Assembly: GCA_964601265.1 (NCBI GenBank)
Contig: CAZRMT010000036.1
Coordinates: forward strand, 1 to 12,946
Source of the DNA: UBA4675 sp964601265
GTDB taxonomy: Bacteria; Bacillota; Clostridia; Christensenellales; Borkfalkiaceae
Length of the DNA stretch: 12,946 nucleotides
Direction of reading: 5' to 3'
The translations under genes and the position numbers were made by a program. Within the stretch, counting starts at the first letter, position 1, and each line of letters starts with the position of its first letter. Shown here piece after piece: positions 12,210 through 12,946 of this stretch. Under the pieces are notes generated by a model. It was not told where the DNA came from. It did not search any database and saw nothing but the letters and a program-made list of their open reading frames with translations.

Positions 12210-12946
12210 TTAGTTGGTTTTTTTAAAGGTAAAAGCTTGTTTGTAGCTTTCGGGATAACAATCCTCTTTTAAGCCTCTTTTCTTTCGCAGTTTTACGGAT
12301 AAAGCGTTTAGCAAATAAAACCCGAACAAAATAAGCGAAAACAGCGCTAACGCACAAATAAAATAGACGACTTTCGCTATTGCGGGATATGAAGTGAAAA
12401 CTCGGTCGAGTATGGTTCCGTCGGTGATTTCTATTATTACGGGTTTGCCCTCTACAACGGAATAATCGGTAAACAGATGTATCAGCCACGAATACAGCAC
12501 TAATCCGCCAACTCCGATAAGTGTAAAAATAATACTCTTTTTTTCGAATTTTTCAATATTTACAGCTAAAAACATTCCGCTTAAATATAACAAGTGGTGA
12601 TTTATAATCGCTTTAATCAAATATTCGTGAAATTGACCGTTCGGGATAAATTTTTCGGGCAGAAACCAAAACGTGACGGAATAAACAAGCCCCGCTATTA
12701 CCGCCACGAAAGAGGCGAAAGCGTTAAGCTTTTTTATGCGAAAAATAACCGTTATTCCGAAAATGAAATACGCTAGCGCAGATATTTCCACGGGAAAATG
12801 CAAGCGTCTGCCCTTTAATTGCCACTGCACGTATTCCACGGTTTTGGATATTAAAAAGTAAACCGCAACGCAAAACACTATTACGTAACACGCCTTGGGC
12901 TTGTTACGCAATAAAAATATTATTAAGTTCACAAAGAGAAAAACGA
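12210..12946 (-). CDS. Integral membrane protein, possibly YwaF/TMEM164-like (5' partial)
   Basis: At least 240 residues with about six hydrophobic segments (roughly 14-30, 48-64, 71-90, 109-123, 134-153, 186-208 counted from the GTG at 12932) and a basic cytoplasmic tail (KLRKKRGLKED). Possible family features are an early LHFPVEISAL segment, a middle VAVIAGLVYSVTFWFLP segment and an INHHLLYLSG segment, which loosely resemble the YwaF/TMEM164-type membrane proteins (TIGR02206). That assignment is weak. The GTG at 12932 has no ribosome binding site and the frame stays open to the right edge, so the true start is probably outside the window. It is followed by its own terminator and is probably transcribed apart from glutamine synthetase. 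Confidence 0.7.
   Translation of the reverse strand, partial: VFLFVNLIIFLLRNKPKACYVIVFCVAVYFLISKTVEYVQWQLKGRRLHFPVEISALAYFIFGITVIFRIKKLNAFASFVAVIAGLVYSVTFWFLPEKFIPNGQFHEYLIKAIINHHLLYLSGMFLAVNIEKFEKKSIIFTLIGVGGLVLYSWLIHLFTDYSVVEGKPVIIEITDGTILDRVFTSYPAIAKVVYFICALALFSLILFGFYLLNALSVKLRKKRGLKEDCYPESYKQAFTFKKTN

Overview
The window looks like part of a low-GC, uncultured Clostridia-type Bacillota genome recovered from a metagenome. The grounds are the TrpR-like YerC-family protein, a type III glutamine synthetase, a giant InlB-repeat surface protein, consensus TTGACA/TATAAT promoters and GA-rich ribosome binding sites. The lineage is an inference from gene families; there is no rRNA or marker gene here. 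A run of 100 Ns flanked by an identical 55-bp overlap shows that the sequence is a scaffold with an unclosed join inside the glutamine synthetase gene.

Layout. Left block, plus strand (3-2716): a polar amino acid ABC uptake operon of substrate-binding lipoprotein, permease and ATPase, tightly packed and followed by a yerC-like gene and two hairpins. The lipoprotein carries its two half-domains in reversed order, as in a circular permutation, and the ATPase has an extra lysine-rich segment of about 55 residues. Middle (2852-3890): a gene-free island between convergent transcription units. It is filled with dispersed palindromic repeats and two arrays of tiny hairpins separated by the heptamer ACTTCAC. 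Right block, minus strand (3900-12946): a 1737-residue secreted surface protein with its own consensus promoter, and a run of ten G just before its start codon. Upstream lies an operon of glutamine synthetase III (split by the gap) and an Sfp-type phosphopantetheinyl transferase. An integral membrane protein runs off the right edge.

How the parts relate: the ABC operon and glutamine synthetase III are both nitrogen or amino acid acquisition functions. They are not in one transcription unit and no shared regulatory site was seen. The surface protein is probably an adhesin or glycan-binding protein; its homopolymer tract in the ribosome-binding position makes it a candidate phase-variable gene. 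The phosphopantetheinyl transferase start overlaps the glutamine synthetase stop (ATGA), so the two are probably translationally coupled although their functions have no obvious link.

Most unusual observations: (1) the permuted substrate-binding protein; (2) the hairpin arrays, in which nearly every loop is of the C-GNA-G or C-GNNA-G type known to give exceptionally stable single-stranded DNA hairpins; (3) the G10 tract and a possible leader ORF ending on the start codon of the giant surface protein.
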